From Billgrantia endophytica (GTDB lineage: Bacteria > Pseudomonadota > Gammaproteobacteria > Pseudomonadales > Halomonadaceae), in the NCBI RefSeq assembly GCF_002879615.1, contig NZ_PNRF01000009.1:1-54069 (forward strand): 54,069 nt of DNA. Reading direction: 5' to 3'. Numbering within the stretch: the stretch's first letter is position 1; every line of letters begins with the position of its first letter. Positions 26,868-34,599 of this stretch are shown piece by piece. A program made the position numbers and the translations under genes. The notes under the pieces are model-generated. The model saw only the letters and a list, made by a program, of their open reading frames with translations. It did no database searches and was not told the origin of the DNA.

Positions 26868-27647
26868 ATGCGGCGCGGCTGGAGGCAAGTCTGGCTGATT
26901 GGGCTGGCGGGGTTGCTGCTCTCAACCGCGGGGCTGGCTGACGAGCCGCTGACACGCCTCGAACAGGATGGCTTCGATCACTACACCCTGGCCCTGACCT
27001 GGCATGCCGGCTTCTGCTCCACCCGTTCCGATCCGCCACGGGAATGCCGTGACGCCTCGCTGCGTGAAGGAGTGTCGCAAGGTTTCGTGCTGCACGGCCT
27101 GTGGCCCTCGCTGCCGGAGCGATTCGCCAGGCAGGGCATCGATCGCCAGCGCTGGTGGCAGGAGGGCTGCTTTCTCGAGCAGCCGAGGGCCGATGGCAGC
27201 TTCTGCCGGGCGCATCCTCCCTTCGACCTGGAAGAGGAACTGGCCGTGACATTGAACAGGGCCATGCCGGGGAGGGCCAGCTGTCTGGATCGCTACCAGT
27301 TCGCCAAGCATGCCGCCTGTCTGGACCTGCCCGAGCAGGCCTACTTCGCCATGTCGGTACGCCTTGTCGACAGGGTGAATGACAGCGCCTTTGGCGCGTT
27401 CGTGGCGCTCAATCAAGGTGGGGAGGTGGGGCGCAATGACCTGATCGGTGCCTTTGAGGCCGCCTTTGGCGAGGGAGCCGGCCGTGCCCTGCGGTTGGAG
27501 TGTCGCGGAAGAGGAAACCGTACCCTGACGGAAGTGCGCATCGGAATTGCCGCCGACCGCTTGCAGGATTTCCCTCATGGCGAGAGTTTCGTGCGCCAGG
27601 AGCGGGGGCGATGCGCCACCCGGGTCACCATTGCCACCTTCGATTGA
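26868..27647 (+). CDS. Secreted RNase T2 family protein with altered CAS II motif
   Basis: A 259-residue protein with a signal peptide (WLIGLAGLLLSTAGLA). The first catalytic segment of RNase T2 is intact: FVLHGLWPS with His76. The second segment, normally H-E-W-x-K-H-G, reads YQFAKHAAC at 143-151: Lys147 and His148 are kept but His is Tyr143 and the catalytic Glu is Gln144. Cys residues at 50, 60, 101, 113, 139 and 151 could form disulfides. The family cleaves RNA through a 2',3'-cyclic intermediate in periplasm or outside. Activity here is doubtful or altered. It is probably cotranscribed with dgt (4-bp gap). Confidence 0.8.
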   Translation: MRRGWRQVWLIGLAGLLLSTAGLADEPLTRLEQDGFDHYTLALTWHAGFCSTRSDPPRECRDASLREGVSQGFVLHGLWPSLPERFARQGIDRQRWWQEGCFLEQPRADGSFCRAHPPFDLEEELAVTLNRAMPGRASCLDRYQFAKHAACLDLPEQAYFAMSVRLVDRVNDSAFGAFVALNQGGEVGRNDLIGAFEAAFGEGAGRALRLECRGRGNRTLTEVRIGIAADRLQDFPHGESFVRQERGRCATRVTIATFD

Positions 27648-27688
27648 AGGAGAGAGTTCGGCATCGTTGGCCCATGTGCTACATGCGG

Positions 27689-28603
27689 CTAGACCGACGG
27701 TTCATTCAAGGGGGTGTTTTTCTCCAGCTCGGCCGCGCGTTCGATCAAGGCGGCGATCACCTTGTCGTGCAACTCGTCGTCGAGATGGCCGGGCTTTATT
27801 TCGCTGAGCAGTTGGGCCAGGCCCTCGCCGCTTACCACCATCAGCCCGTCGGGTGTGCCGGCGCAGGTGATGTCCCAGCCGGGCAGGGCGAGTACGCCAC
27901 GGACCGGAACCGCCGTATCGCATCGGTTTTCCAACCATTCGGCCAGCCAGCGGGTGGCTCGAAGGGTCTTCACGAGCGGCCGGTGTTCACTCCAGCCCGG
28001 AAAGCGCAGGCGCTGTGGTTCTACGGTTACCACGTTGATTTCCCGGCCATCTGCCGTAAAGGGACGGGTACGGGCACGGGTCTCCACCACGAAGACGGCA
28101 AAGGGCGTCACGGCCACGTGGTCGATGGTATCGGTATCCGTCGGTACGTCGTGGAAGACATAGTAGGGGTGTGCTTCCGGGTGGATCAGGCGCTCCAGCT
28201 CCTGGCCCACGGCCAGCTCGCAGGCCAGGCCCAGCTTGATGCGGCGGATGTGCTGGAAATCCCGGATCAGCAGGAAGCAGTAGATGAGTACCAGCACGGT
28301 GCTGAGCGCACCGTAGAGCGCCCATTCCAGCCAGTTCTGACGGCTGGCGAAGAGCATGCGTCCCATACCGTAGACCAGCGGCGCCAAGGTGACGATGGGC
28401 CCCAGGGCTCCGTTCAGGAAGAGGTTGGCAAAGGCTCGGTCGAGCCTGTCGCGCAGGGCCTGCCCCGGCTCGCGCAGGGGACGAGCATTGAAGGGAGAGC
28501 GTACCCGTGCGTCGTGAAGGTTACGCAGGGCAATCACGATTACCGCCATCGCCCCGAGTGGGAACAGGAAGATGAGAGGAAGCAGGAATTCCAGCCAGGC
28601 CAT
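27689..28603 (-). CDS. Membrane-anchored NERD-domain protein
   Basis: A 304-residue protein with an N-terminal membrane segment (LEFLLPLIFLFPLGAMAVIV) and two more around residues 65-80 and 95-113. The following NERD (nuclease-related) domain shows the pattern ELAVGQELERL, FHDVP...IDHVAVTPFAVFVVETRAR (the D...E-T-R core of the restriction-endonuclease-like fold, where E-x-K is commoner). NERD proteins are predicted DNA-processing enzymes; no function is established here. It is convergent with the RNase T2 gene and divergent from the sirtuin gene. Confidence 0.75.
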   Translation of the reverse strand: MAWLEFLLPLIFLFPLGAMAVIVIALRNLHDARVRSPFNARPLREPGQALRDRLDRAFANLFLNGALGPIVTLAPLVYGMGRMLFASRQNWLEWALYGALSTVLVLIYCFLLIRDFQHIRRIKLGLACELAVGQELERLIHPEAHPYYVFHDVPTDTDTIDHVAVTPFAVFVVETRARTRPFTADGREINVVTVEPQRLRFPGWSEHRPLVKTLRATRWLAEWLENRCDTAVPVRGVLALPGWDITCAGTPDGLMVVSGEGLAQLLSEIKPGHLDDELHDKVIAALIERAAELEKNTPLNEPSV

Positions 28604-28784
28604 CGGGGGTCCGTCCTTGCCTGTTTAGGGGCACGTAAGCATTACATTCTAGACAACCTGACCCTGTCAGGGCCATGTTCAATGACAGTTGTTTGCAGTG
28701 GTTCGACGAACCGGCCGAGACCAGACGCCCAATTTTTCGCTGCGAGGCCATCGAGGCCGGCTGTCAGCAGACCCGGGAGAGACA

Positions 28785-29654
28785 ATGAGCGACCCTCGAC
28801 ACCCGCAGGAGACGATGGATTTCAACAGGCTGATGGACTTCATGTCGCGCTACCCGCGCCTGTCGGTGCTGACCGGGGCCGGCGTCAGCACCGACAGCGG
28901 CATTCCCGACTATCGGGATGCCCATGGCGCCTGGAAATGTTCGCCTCCGATGCAGCATCAACAGTTCATGACCAGCCATGCGGCGCGACAGCGCTACTGG
29001 GCCCGTGCCCTGGTCGGCTACCGCACGCTGCACCAGGCGCGTCCGGGGCCTGCTCATGATGCGCTGGCACGCCTGGAGGCCCAGGGACGAATCGCTGGCA
29101 TCATCACCCAGAACGTTGACGGCCTGCACCAGAGGGCCGGCTCACGCCGGGTCATCGACCTGCACGGCCGCGCGGAGCAGGTGCGCTGCATGCAGTGTGG
29201 TGCCCTACGCATGCGACATGACCTTCACGCCGAGCTGACCGAGTGCAACCCGCAATGGCTGACCGTGCAAGGTGGTGCCCGACCCGATGGTGATGCCGAT
29301 CTGGAAATGGATTTTTCAGACTTCCAGATACCTGACTGCTTGCGTTGCGGCCAGGGTATCTGGAAACCCGATGTGGTGTTCTTCGGTGACCGCGTCCCCA
29401 GCGAGCGGGTGGCGCGCGCCAGGACGCTCGTCGAGGAGTCCGATGCGTTGCTGGTCGTGGGTTCGTCGCTGATGGTCTATTCGGGGTATCGCTTCGCACG
29501 GCAGGCAGCCGAGTCCGGCAAGCCCATCGCCTGCCTGAACCTGGGACATACCCGAGCCGATGCGCTCTATACCCTCAAGCTGGAGCTGCCGGTCGGCGAT
29601 GTCCTGGCCCTTATGGCGGAGAGGTTCCTGGACGTGGAGAAAGCGGCAGGGTAA
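28785..29654 (+). CDS. Sir2-family NAD-dependent protein deacylase
   Basis: A 289-residue sirtuin. NAD-binding motifs are LTGAGVSTDSGIPDYRD and TQNVDGLHQRAG, the catalytic His is in DLHG, four zinc Cys are in CMQC...CLRC, then VVFFGDRVP and VVGSSLMVYSG. An insertion of about 30 residues lies between the two CxxC pairs (NPQWLTVQGGARPDGD). The sequence resembles class II sirtuins (SIRT4-like), inferred from the Rossmann loops. GGGAGAG precedes the ATG. Its 3' end overlaps the convergent lipoprotein gene by 44 bp. Confidence 0.92.
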   Translation: MSDPRHPQETMDFNRLMDFMSRYPRLSVLTGAGVSTDSGIPDYRDAHGAWKCSPPMQHQQFMTSHAARQRYWARALVGYRTLHQARPGPAHDALARLEAQGRIAGIITQNVDGLHQRAGSRRVIDLHGRAEQVRCMQCGALRMRHDLHAELTECNPQWLTVQGGARPDGDADLEMDFSDFQIPDCLRCGQGIWKPDVVFFGDRVPSERVARARTLVEESDALLVVGSSLMVYSGYRFARQAAESGKPIACLNLGHTRADALYTLKLELPVGDVLALMAERFLDVEKAAG

Positions 29655-29997
29655 TGGATTCATCCGATGCATCAGCCCTCAGCAAGACCGGCTCCTCGGT
29701 GACATGGGTCAGGCGGCCCTGTTGACGTAGTTCGGCGCTGAGCTGAGGCGCTCGAGCCTCTTCCAGACTTCGGCTGTCGTACCGCAGTACCACCGGCCAA
29801 GGGCCGCTGCTCAACTGGCCAAGGGAGGTCTCCGCCAAGGTGCCGCTGGCGTCGTGCAGGCGCACACTGAGCTCCGCATCGGCGCTGGGCTCCAGCTCGG
29901 CCGGGGGTGTCACGCTGGTGCGTAGCTCGGTGAATTGAGGGGTACCGGCACAGCCGGCCAGAACCAGCATGGCAAGCAGCGTCAGCATGAGGCGCAT
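29611..29997 (-). CDS. YbaY-like lipoprotein
   Basis: A 128-residue lipoprotein with a lipobox LAGC after MRLMLTLLAMLV. The mature part (LEPSADAELSVRLHDAS, then a beta-rich repeat with PVVLRYD and TLPLSP) resembles the immunoglobulin-like YbaY family of outer-membrane-attached lipoproteins of unknown role. The start is placed at the ATG giving the signal peptide; the frame is open to 30057 but that overlaps the next gene. The last 44 bp overlap the end of the sirtuin gene. Confidence 0.75.
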   Translation of the reverse strand: MRLMLTLLAMLVLAGCAGTPQFTELRTSVTPPAELEPSADAELSVRLHDASGTLAETSLGQLSSGPWPVVLRYDSRSLEEARAPQLSAELRQQGRLTHVTEEPVLLRADASDESITLPLSPRPGTSPP

Positions 29998-30049
29998 GGC
30001 AGTCGTCGTACGATTTACAGCGGCATCTATCGGCATACCGTCTCCCTGT

Positions 30050-30424
30050 TCAGCCACCGGCCAGTTTGACGCCGTAGCCGCGGCTTTGCAGCTCGGCCAT
30101 GAGTGTCTCGCGATGATCGCCCTGAATCTCGATGATACCGTCTTTTACCGCCCCGCCGGTACCACAGCGTTTCTTGAGATCCTTGGCCAGGCTCTTGAGT
30201 TCCGCCTCCGGTAGCGGGACGCCCGAAACCGTAGTGACTCCCTTTCCCTTGCGGCCGCTGGTTTCCCGACGGATGCGTACAATGCCATCGAGCGCCTCGA
30301 TACGCGCCTGCTCAACCTGAGCCGCACAGCTGCACTCCGCCAGCGGGTATCGACAGCCGGGGCAGATATCGCCGTGCTCGGTGGAATAGACCAGGCCACG
30401 CAACTGGTTCTGCAGTGAGGCCAT
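30050..30424 (-). CDS. yciH: YciH/SUI1-type translation initiation factor-like protein
   Basis: A 124-residue protein with a small Cys cluster (CPGCRYPLAECSC) and a SUI1/eIF1 domain: IVRIRRETSGRKGKGVTTV, LKKRCGTGGAVKDGIIEIQG, then HRETLMAELQSRGY. The bacterial protein can act like eIF1 on initiation fidelity, though it is not essential. GGAAAGGAG lies before the ATG. Confidence 0.9.
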   Translation of the reverse strand: MASLQNQLRGLVYSTEHGDICPGCRYPLAECSCAAQVEQARIEALDGIVRIRRETSGRKGKGVTTVSGVPLPEAELKSLAKDLKKRCGTGGAVKDGIIEIQGDHRETLMAELQSRGYGVKLAGG

Positions 30425-30599
30425 GACAGGCTCCTTTCCGAGTGCCAATGGGTGGCCCCTGATGATAACGCTCGTCGTGCCGCGTTGCATGCCTGTCGTA
30501 TGCAACATGCTGGACCGAGAGGGTGCCAACGGGCCGGGAGCCTCGGAAGCGGGCAATGGTGCCGGCAGAGAGCCTTGCGAACAGCCGTTATAGAGACGA

Positions 30600-31298
30600 T
30601 CAGCGGCTGTGTACGGCCTGCTTGCTGTCCATGATACGTTCATGGGTCAAGTGGCCGATAACCGTGGGTAACTGGTACATGCTGGTGATCATGATGGCCC
30701 CCTCCGGTGTTTCCTCCACATCGGGGAAGCGATTGAGGTGGATGACAGTCATGCCCGCATCCAGCGCGGCCTTCACACCGACCAACGCATCATCGATGGC
30801 GACGCAGTCTTCGGCATCGAAGCCCATCAGGTTGGCGGCGTGAAGGTAAAGGCGGGGGTCGGGCTTCCAGCAGTTGGCGGTATAGCCACTGAACAGGTGC
30901 TTGCCGAAGCGGTCAGCCAGCCCGATTGCCTTCAGGGAAGTGAGAATCTTGTTCTCGGGCCCGTTGGAAACGACGCCGCAAGGATAGTCGACCAGCGCTT
31001 GGAGAGCTTCGGCAGCACCGGAAATGGGAACCAGTTCGGTTTCCAGTCGGCGGTTGAGGTTGCTGCGCATTTCGGTTTCTGTTTCGGCCAGGCGCAGAGG
31101 GTCCACGCTACCGTAGCGGTTTTCCAGGACCGTCACGATATTGCGGAAGCGGCTGCCCCGGAATTCACCGATATAGTCGCTGGCCTGGAAGGGCAAGCCC
31201 AGCCTGGTCAGGCTGATGGCCATTTCGGCGGCGAGCAGTGGCTCGCTGTCGACCAGGGTGCCATCACAGTCAAAAAGTAGGCAGAGGGGCTGCATCAT
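30600..31298 (-). CDS. HAD-superfamily phosphatase (YieH/phosphogluconate phosphatase-like)
   Basis: A 232-residue HAD hydrolase with subclass I cap. Motif I is LLFDCDGTLVDSEPL, motif II VVSNGP, motif III KPDPRLY and motif IV AIDDALVGVKAALDAGM. The cap residues and SNGPENKI resemble E. coli YieH, a 6-phosphogluconate phosphatase; other sugar phosphates are possible. It is a single gene. The 475 bp beyond it lead to the hyperacidic proteins. Confidence 0.85.
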   Translation of the reverse strand: MMQPLCLLFDCDGTLVDSEPLLAAEMAISLTRLGLPFQASDYIGEFRGSRFRNIVTVLENRYGSVDPLRLAETETEMRSNLNRRLETELVPISGAAEALQALVDYPCGVVSNGPENKILTSLKAIGLADRFGKHLFSGYTANCWKPDPRLYLHAANLMGFDAEDCVAIDDALVGVKAALDAGMTVIHLNRFPDVEETPEGAIMITSMYQLPTVIGHLTHERIMDSKQAVHSR

Positions 31299-31773
31299 TG
31301 CCGATCATCCCTCGCAAGTCAGAGGATTGTCGAAAACAACCATATTGAAGCTAGCGGCATGCTCACGGGAAGTTGGGTTGGCATGCCTTTGCGAACGCTG
31401 TTTCCAAACAGTATTGCGCGTTCTGCCAATTCCTTCAAGTAAACCGGTGACATTATGTAGCCGGGCGGCCTGGAGGCATCGCTTCTGGCAAGGGTATGGC
31501 AGAGTTACATCGTCTCATGTGTCAGTTCGGATCACCCGATCAAGGGCCCTGAGTCGATCGGGACGCGATTCTGTTTTTTCTCAATCACATGTTTTTAAAG
31601 TGATTTTATTGATGTTGGCCCGCCTTGGCCTGGTCTCTGCACCTCTCTGGGGGAGCAAGACATGCTAATCGAGACCTCGGAGCCCCAGGGCAACGGACCC
31701 TCACCAGCATGACGAGCGAAGCCTCAGGCTTCACAAGGAAACTTCAAGCTCAGACTCCATTGGAGGTATGACC
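31299..31773. other. Leader and promoter region of the first hyperacidic protein
   Basis: 475 bp without a gene. From about 31613 it is similar to the region before the second copy: a TTGGCCCGC element at 31615, GAGCAAGACAT, a TGACGAG..GCCT..GGCTTCAC segment, then identical CTTCAAGCTCAGACTCCATT up to the Shine-Dalgarno. The element at 31615-31631 (TTGGCCCGCCTTGGCCT) looks like a sigma-54 promoter with a spoiled -12. The left 300 bp show nothing I can name. Confidence 0.45.
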
Positions 31774-32043
31774 ATGATGTCCAAGGAATTTCTCAAGAAA
31801 CTCGGTATCGTCGGCATTTCACTTGGCCTGACCGCCAGCCCGCTGGCCTTTGCCGATTTTCATGATGAAGAGGAGCAAGAGCCGATTCCGCAGGAAACCG
31901 TTCCTGAAGGCGAAGCCGGTGGCGATTTTGACGGTGGCGCTGACACCGAATATGAAAACGAAGAGGAAGAGTGGGACGAAGATACTTGGGAAGAAGAGAA
32001 CGAAGAGGAAGAGTGGGAAGAGGAAGACGACCAGGATTGGTAA
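31774..32043 (+). CDS. Secreted hyperacidic miniprotein, copy 1
   Basis: An 89-residue protein. A Sec signal peptide (MMSKEFLKKLGIVGISLGLT ... PLAFA, cleavage about residue 27) leads a 62-residue mature part with 34 Asp/Glu and no Lys or Arg. The C-terminal half is a run of acidic blocks punctuated by Trp (EEEEW, EDTW, EEEEW, ending DQDW). No fold or family is recognised; it is probably disordered or folds on binding cations or a basic partner in the periplasm or outside. The start is set by GGAGGT at 31762-31767; the earlier ATG at 31768 is too close. Confidence 0.85.
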   Translation: MMSKEFLKKLGIVGISLGLTASPLAFADFHDEEEQEPIPQETVPEGEAGGDFDGGADTEYENEEEEWDEDTWEEENEEEEWEEEDDQDW

Positions 32044-32131
32044 TTCCTTACCCCTGACCCAAGGAGGGTGATCGTTCACAGGGAAGGTGACGGCCTCTTC
32101 CTGAGTTGATACAGACTGGATCAGCTCGCTC

Positions 32132-32166
32132 ACCGCCCCCGGCATGCCGGGGGCGGTTTATTTTTT
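32132..32166 (+). terminator. Terminator after hyperacidic copy 1
   Basis: A 12-bp stem ACCGCCCCCGGC / GCCGGGGGCGGT with a 2-nt loop, followed by TTATTTTTT. Confidence 0.92.
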
Positions 32167-32370
32167 ATGGCATGCTTTTCTTTCCCACCGTCTCTTCTCC
32201 AGCGCTGGGTTGAGCCGGGCGCAACGCATCAGGCCAGCCGTGTCAGGAGACTACATCAGGCCCATGTGCCAGATATCGCCACTGCTTCCGGTACTTACGA
32301 GGGCTTGATGAGCGCGGCTTTGTGCCAATATACTATTGATAATAAACGGAAAATTTTAAACTGACCTAAG

Positions 32371-32387
32371 TTGGCCCGCACCATGCA
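32371..32387 (+). promoter_or_regulatory. Putative sigma-54 promoter of hyperacidic copy 2
   Basis: TTGGCCCGCACCATGCA has GG and GC exactly 10 nt apart and differs from the consensus TTGGCACGNNNNTTGCA at two positions. It lies about 130 bp before the gene in the part of the leader shared with copy 1. The AT-rich TAATAAACGGAAAATTTTAAA just upstream could be a bending site. The rest of 32167-32518 holds no gene. Confidence 0.5.
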
Positions 32388-32518
32388 CCACTCAGTGTGA
32401 GCAAGACATTCGGATGTAGCGCTCGAGCAAATCGGCAAGAGCCTGACCGGAATGACGAGAAGCCAAAGGCTTCACCAAGGAAGACACTTCAAGCTCAGAC
32501 TCCATTGGAGGTGTGATC

Positions 32519-32791
32519 ATGATGTCCAAGGAATTTCTCAAGAAGCTCGGTATCGTCGGTATTTCACTTGGCCTGACCGCCAGCCCGTTGGCCTTTGCCG
32601 ACTTCCACGAGGAAGAGCAGGAACCGGATCCGGCGCCAATGGAAGATGCTGGTCCGGATGGCAACACCGAGCCGGGTGTCGACTACGACACCACGGAAGA
32701 AGAGAACGAGGAAGAAGAGTTCGACTACGAAGAAGAAAATGAAGAAGAGGAGTGGGAGACTCCTGACGAGGATGACGAAGACGCCTGGTAA
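32519..32791 (+). CDS. Secreted hyperacidic miniprotein, copy 2
   Basis: A 90-residue paralogue of the gene at 31774. The signal peptide is identical in amino acid sequence; the 63-residue mature part has 34 Asp/Glu and no Lys or Arg but is quite different in order (DFHEEEQEPDPAPMEDAGP, EENEEEEFDYEEENEEEEW, ending DEDAW). The first 3 and last aromatic residues are kept, and so is the alternation of acidic blocks with single aromatics. GGAGGT lies 6 nt before the ATG. No terminator follows directly; the one at 32989 serves it. Confidence 0.85.
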   Translation: MMSKEFLKKLGIVGISLGLTASPLAFADFHEEEQEPDPAPMEDAGPDGNTEPGVDYDTTEEENEEEEFDYEEENEEEEWETPDEDDEDAW

Positions 32792-32866
32792 GGCTGATTC
32801 CTTGCTGAGCTGCCATGGAGTGGCGGCCCGAGGCCAGCCCGACGCCTCGACCCTCGACTTGGAATG

Positions 32867-32899
32867 GAAGAGGACGCGGATGGCGACCAGGGTTGGTAA
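32867..32899 (+). pseudogene. Tail remnant of a third hyperacidic copy
   Basis: GAAGAGGACGCGGATGGCGA then CCAGGGTTGGTAA encodes EEDADGDQGW-stop, close to the copy 1 ending EEDDQDW-stop. The following sequence to the terminator also parallels the copy 1 trailer. No signal peptide or start belongs to it. It marks a lost copy, or the old end of copy 2 before its tail was replaced. Confidence 0.6.
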
Positions 32900-32988
32900 T
32901 GCCTGACGCAGTCCAGGGAAGGACGGTCACTGCCAAGGATGGGCGGTGACGCCATCCCAAGTTGGTTTGAAATCGCCAACGACCTCGC

Positions 32989-33018
32989 CCGCCCCCGATG
33001 TTTCGGGGGCGGTTTTTT
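32989..33018 (+). terminator. Terminator of the hyperacidic cluster
   Basis: CCGCCCCCG / CGGGGGCGG with a 6-nt loop, followed by TTTTTT. The stem is almost the same as that after copy 1. Confidence 0.9.
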
Positions 33019-33042
33019 ATTTCTCTGCTGCTATGGCGACAG

Positions 33043-34431
33043 TTACAGCCAGCCTAGCCATTGCCACCAGAGATAATCGAGCGGCCAGAGCATGATGACA
33101 CTCAGTACTGCCGTGATCAGGCATAGCCTGGCCGTCTCTCGAAGCGAAATGCGTGCCGCCAGGATACCGACGATCAGCGGCGGCGCCTGGTAAGGTAATA
33201 GCACCGTGGAGAAGCCTACCACTTGAGTCATGTAGACCGCTTCTGGGGTCCAGCCGGTCATATTGGCAAGGCCCGGCGCCATCGGGGTGAGGATGGCCGG
33301 GATTCCCGGCAGCGTAACCAGGGTTCCCAATACCATGGCGAGCCCCGATAGCATGCCAAATGCCGCTGCATCCGATGCATCGCCAAGCGGCAACACCGCT
33401 AGCAACCCACCTGCGACCAGCTCGCCCAGCCCGCTTTGATAGGCCAGGGCGCCGAGACTGACGATTCCCGCCACATAGATAAAGGAGTCGAGGCTGATCG
33501 ACTGCAAGGGCTTGTGGCCCAGGAGCTGGCTGCCGGGGAAAAGGCAAATCAGCGCCACGAGCATGCCGATCCAGGCGGGGGAAATACCGTGCCAGGCATC
33601 GGTCATCCAAAGTACTACCGCAAACGACAACAGCACCGCCAGCCAGCGTTCGGGGCCTGTGAGATGCGATAACGTGGCTGGCTCGTTGGTCTCGTCTGGC
33701 GCGTGGTCGGGATAGAGCCATAGCATCACGACGATCAGCAGGCCCGTCTTGAGGAGCCCCAGTACGGGAAAATGCAGCAGCAGATAATCGCTGTAGGTAG
33801 GCGGTGTACCCAGTACCGCTTCCGCTGCCCCCATCAGAACGTTATTGGGCACATTGGCTGGCAGGATGGCATAGGTGGGCAGGAACGTGCCCATCATGCC
33901 GCCAAGAATCAATCCGGTGTGTCCTCGTTCACCCGGGGTATAGCCCAGGTGATCGGCCAGGGTGGTGAGAATTGGCACCATCAGCAGAATACGTCCCATG
34001 CCGGAGGGCATGAAGAATGCCATCGCCAGTCCCAGCAGGATCACCCCGATCAGCGCCTTGCGGTATGAGCCGGCAAGCCATGGCCCGATGCCTCGTGCCA
34101 GGCTGCTACCAAGCCCGGTGTACTGGATCGCAGCCCCGATCACCAGCCCCGCGAATACCAGCCAGGTGGCTGCTGAACCGAAGCCGGCAAACACCGTCTC
34201 CGCCGGGGCCACGCCTCCCACGGTACAGAGCGTGAAAAACACCAGGGCCGTCAACCATTGAGGCAGCCAACCCGTGGCCCAGAGGCCGATACATAATCCA
34301 ATCACCACTCCCGCTCGAATGAGCAAGGGGGCTTCTGGCCCACCCAGCAAAAACAGCGTGGTCGCCACGATGGCGACGAGCGATATCCAATGGCGAGGCG
34401 TGGGCAGCGTTCTGGCGGCGCTGGCAGGCAT
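33043..34431 (-). CDS. SLC13/DASS-type anion permease
   Basis: A 462-residue membrane protein with about 12 hydrophobic segments. The pattern is that of SLC13 (CitT/DASS) carriers: AFFMPSGMGRILLMVPIL in the first half and LGTLVTLPGIPAILTPMAPGL with VLLPYQAPP in the second half, where the S-N-T anion motifs usually sit. Here SNT reads PSG and LPG, so the substrate site has diverged; carboxylates or sulfate-like anions are likely substrates, unproven. It is a single gene, with a terminator on its upstream side belonging to the next gene. Confidence 0.8.
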   Translation of the reverse strand: MPASAARTLPTPRHWISLVAIVATTLFLLGGPEAPLLIRAGVVIGLCIGLWATGWLPQWLTALVFFTLCTVGGVAPAETVFAGFGSAATWLVFAGLVIGAAIQYTGLGSSLARGIGPWLAGSYRKALIGVILLGLAMAFFMPSGMGRILLMVPILTTLADHLGYTPGERGHTGLILGGMMGTFLPTYAILPANVPNNVLMGAAEAVLGTPPTYSDYLLLHFPVLGLLKTGLLIVVMLWLYPDHAPDETNEPATLSHLTGPERWLAVLLSFAVVLWMTDAWHGISPAWIGMLVALICLFPGSQLLGHKPLQSISLDSFIYVAGIVSLGALAYQSGLGELVAGGLLAVLPLGDASDAAAFGMLSGLAMVLGTLVTLPGIPAILTPMAPGLANMTGWTPEAVYMTQVVGFSTVLLPYQAPPLIVGILAARISLRETARLCLITAVLSVIMLWPLDYLWWQWLGWL

Positions 34432-34504
34432 GGCGGCTCCGGGCTGGTCGGGACAGCCGCAGAGTTTAGCAGGCGAATGACCTACTTGGGATGGGGTATA
34501 CCAA

Positions 34505-34530
34505 AAGGGTGGCCGGACCAGGCCACCCTT
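34505..34530. terminator. Bidirectional terminator
   Basis: A perfect 10-bp stem AAGGGTGGCC / GGCCACCCTT around GGACCA, with AAAA on the left and TT on the right. It suits the minus-strand phasin-like gene (stop at 34600). Confidence 0.8.
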
Positions 34531-34599
34531 TGCATCAGGGCTGCATCGTCATTAGCTCATCATGCGTACTGCGAGCCGAGCCCCCGTCCGGCGTTGCTC

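Noticed and set aside
27500..29059. 519-codon plus-strand frame across the NERD gene
   Set aside because: Antisense shadow overlapping three real genes; no start signal or domain.
32538..32960. 140-codon minus-strand frame over hyperacidic copy 2
   Set aside because: The complement of GAA/GAG runs gives a Ser/Leu/Phe-rich frame by chance; the plus-strand genes have ribosome sites, signal peptides and a paralogue.
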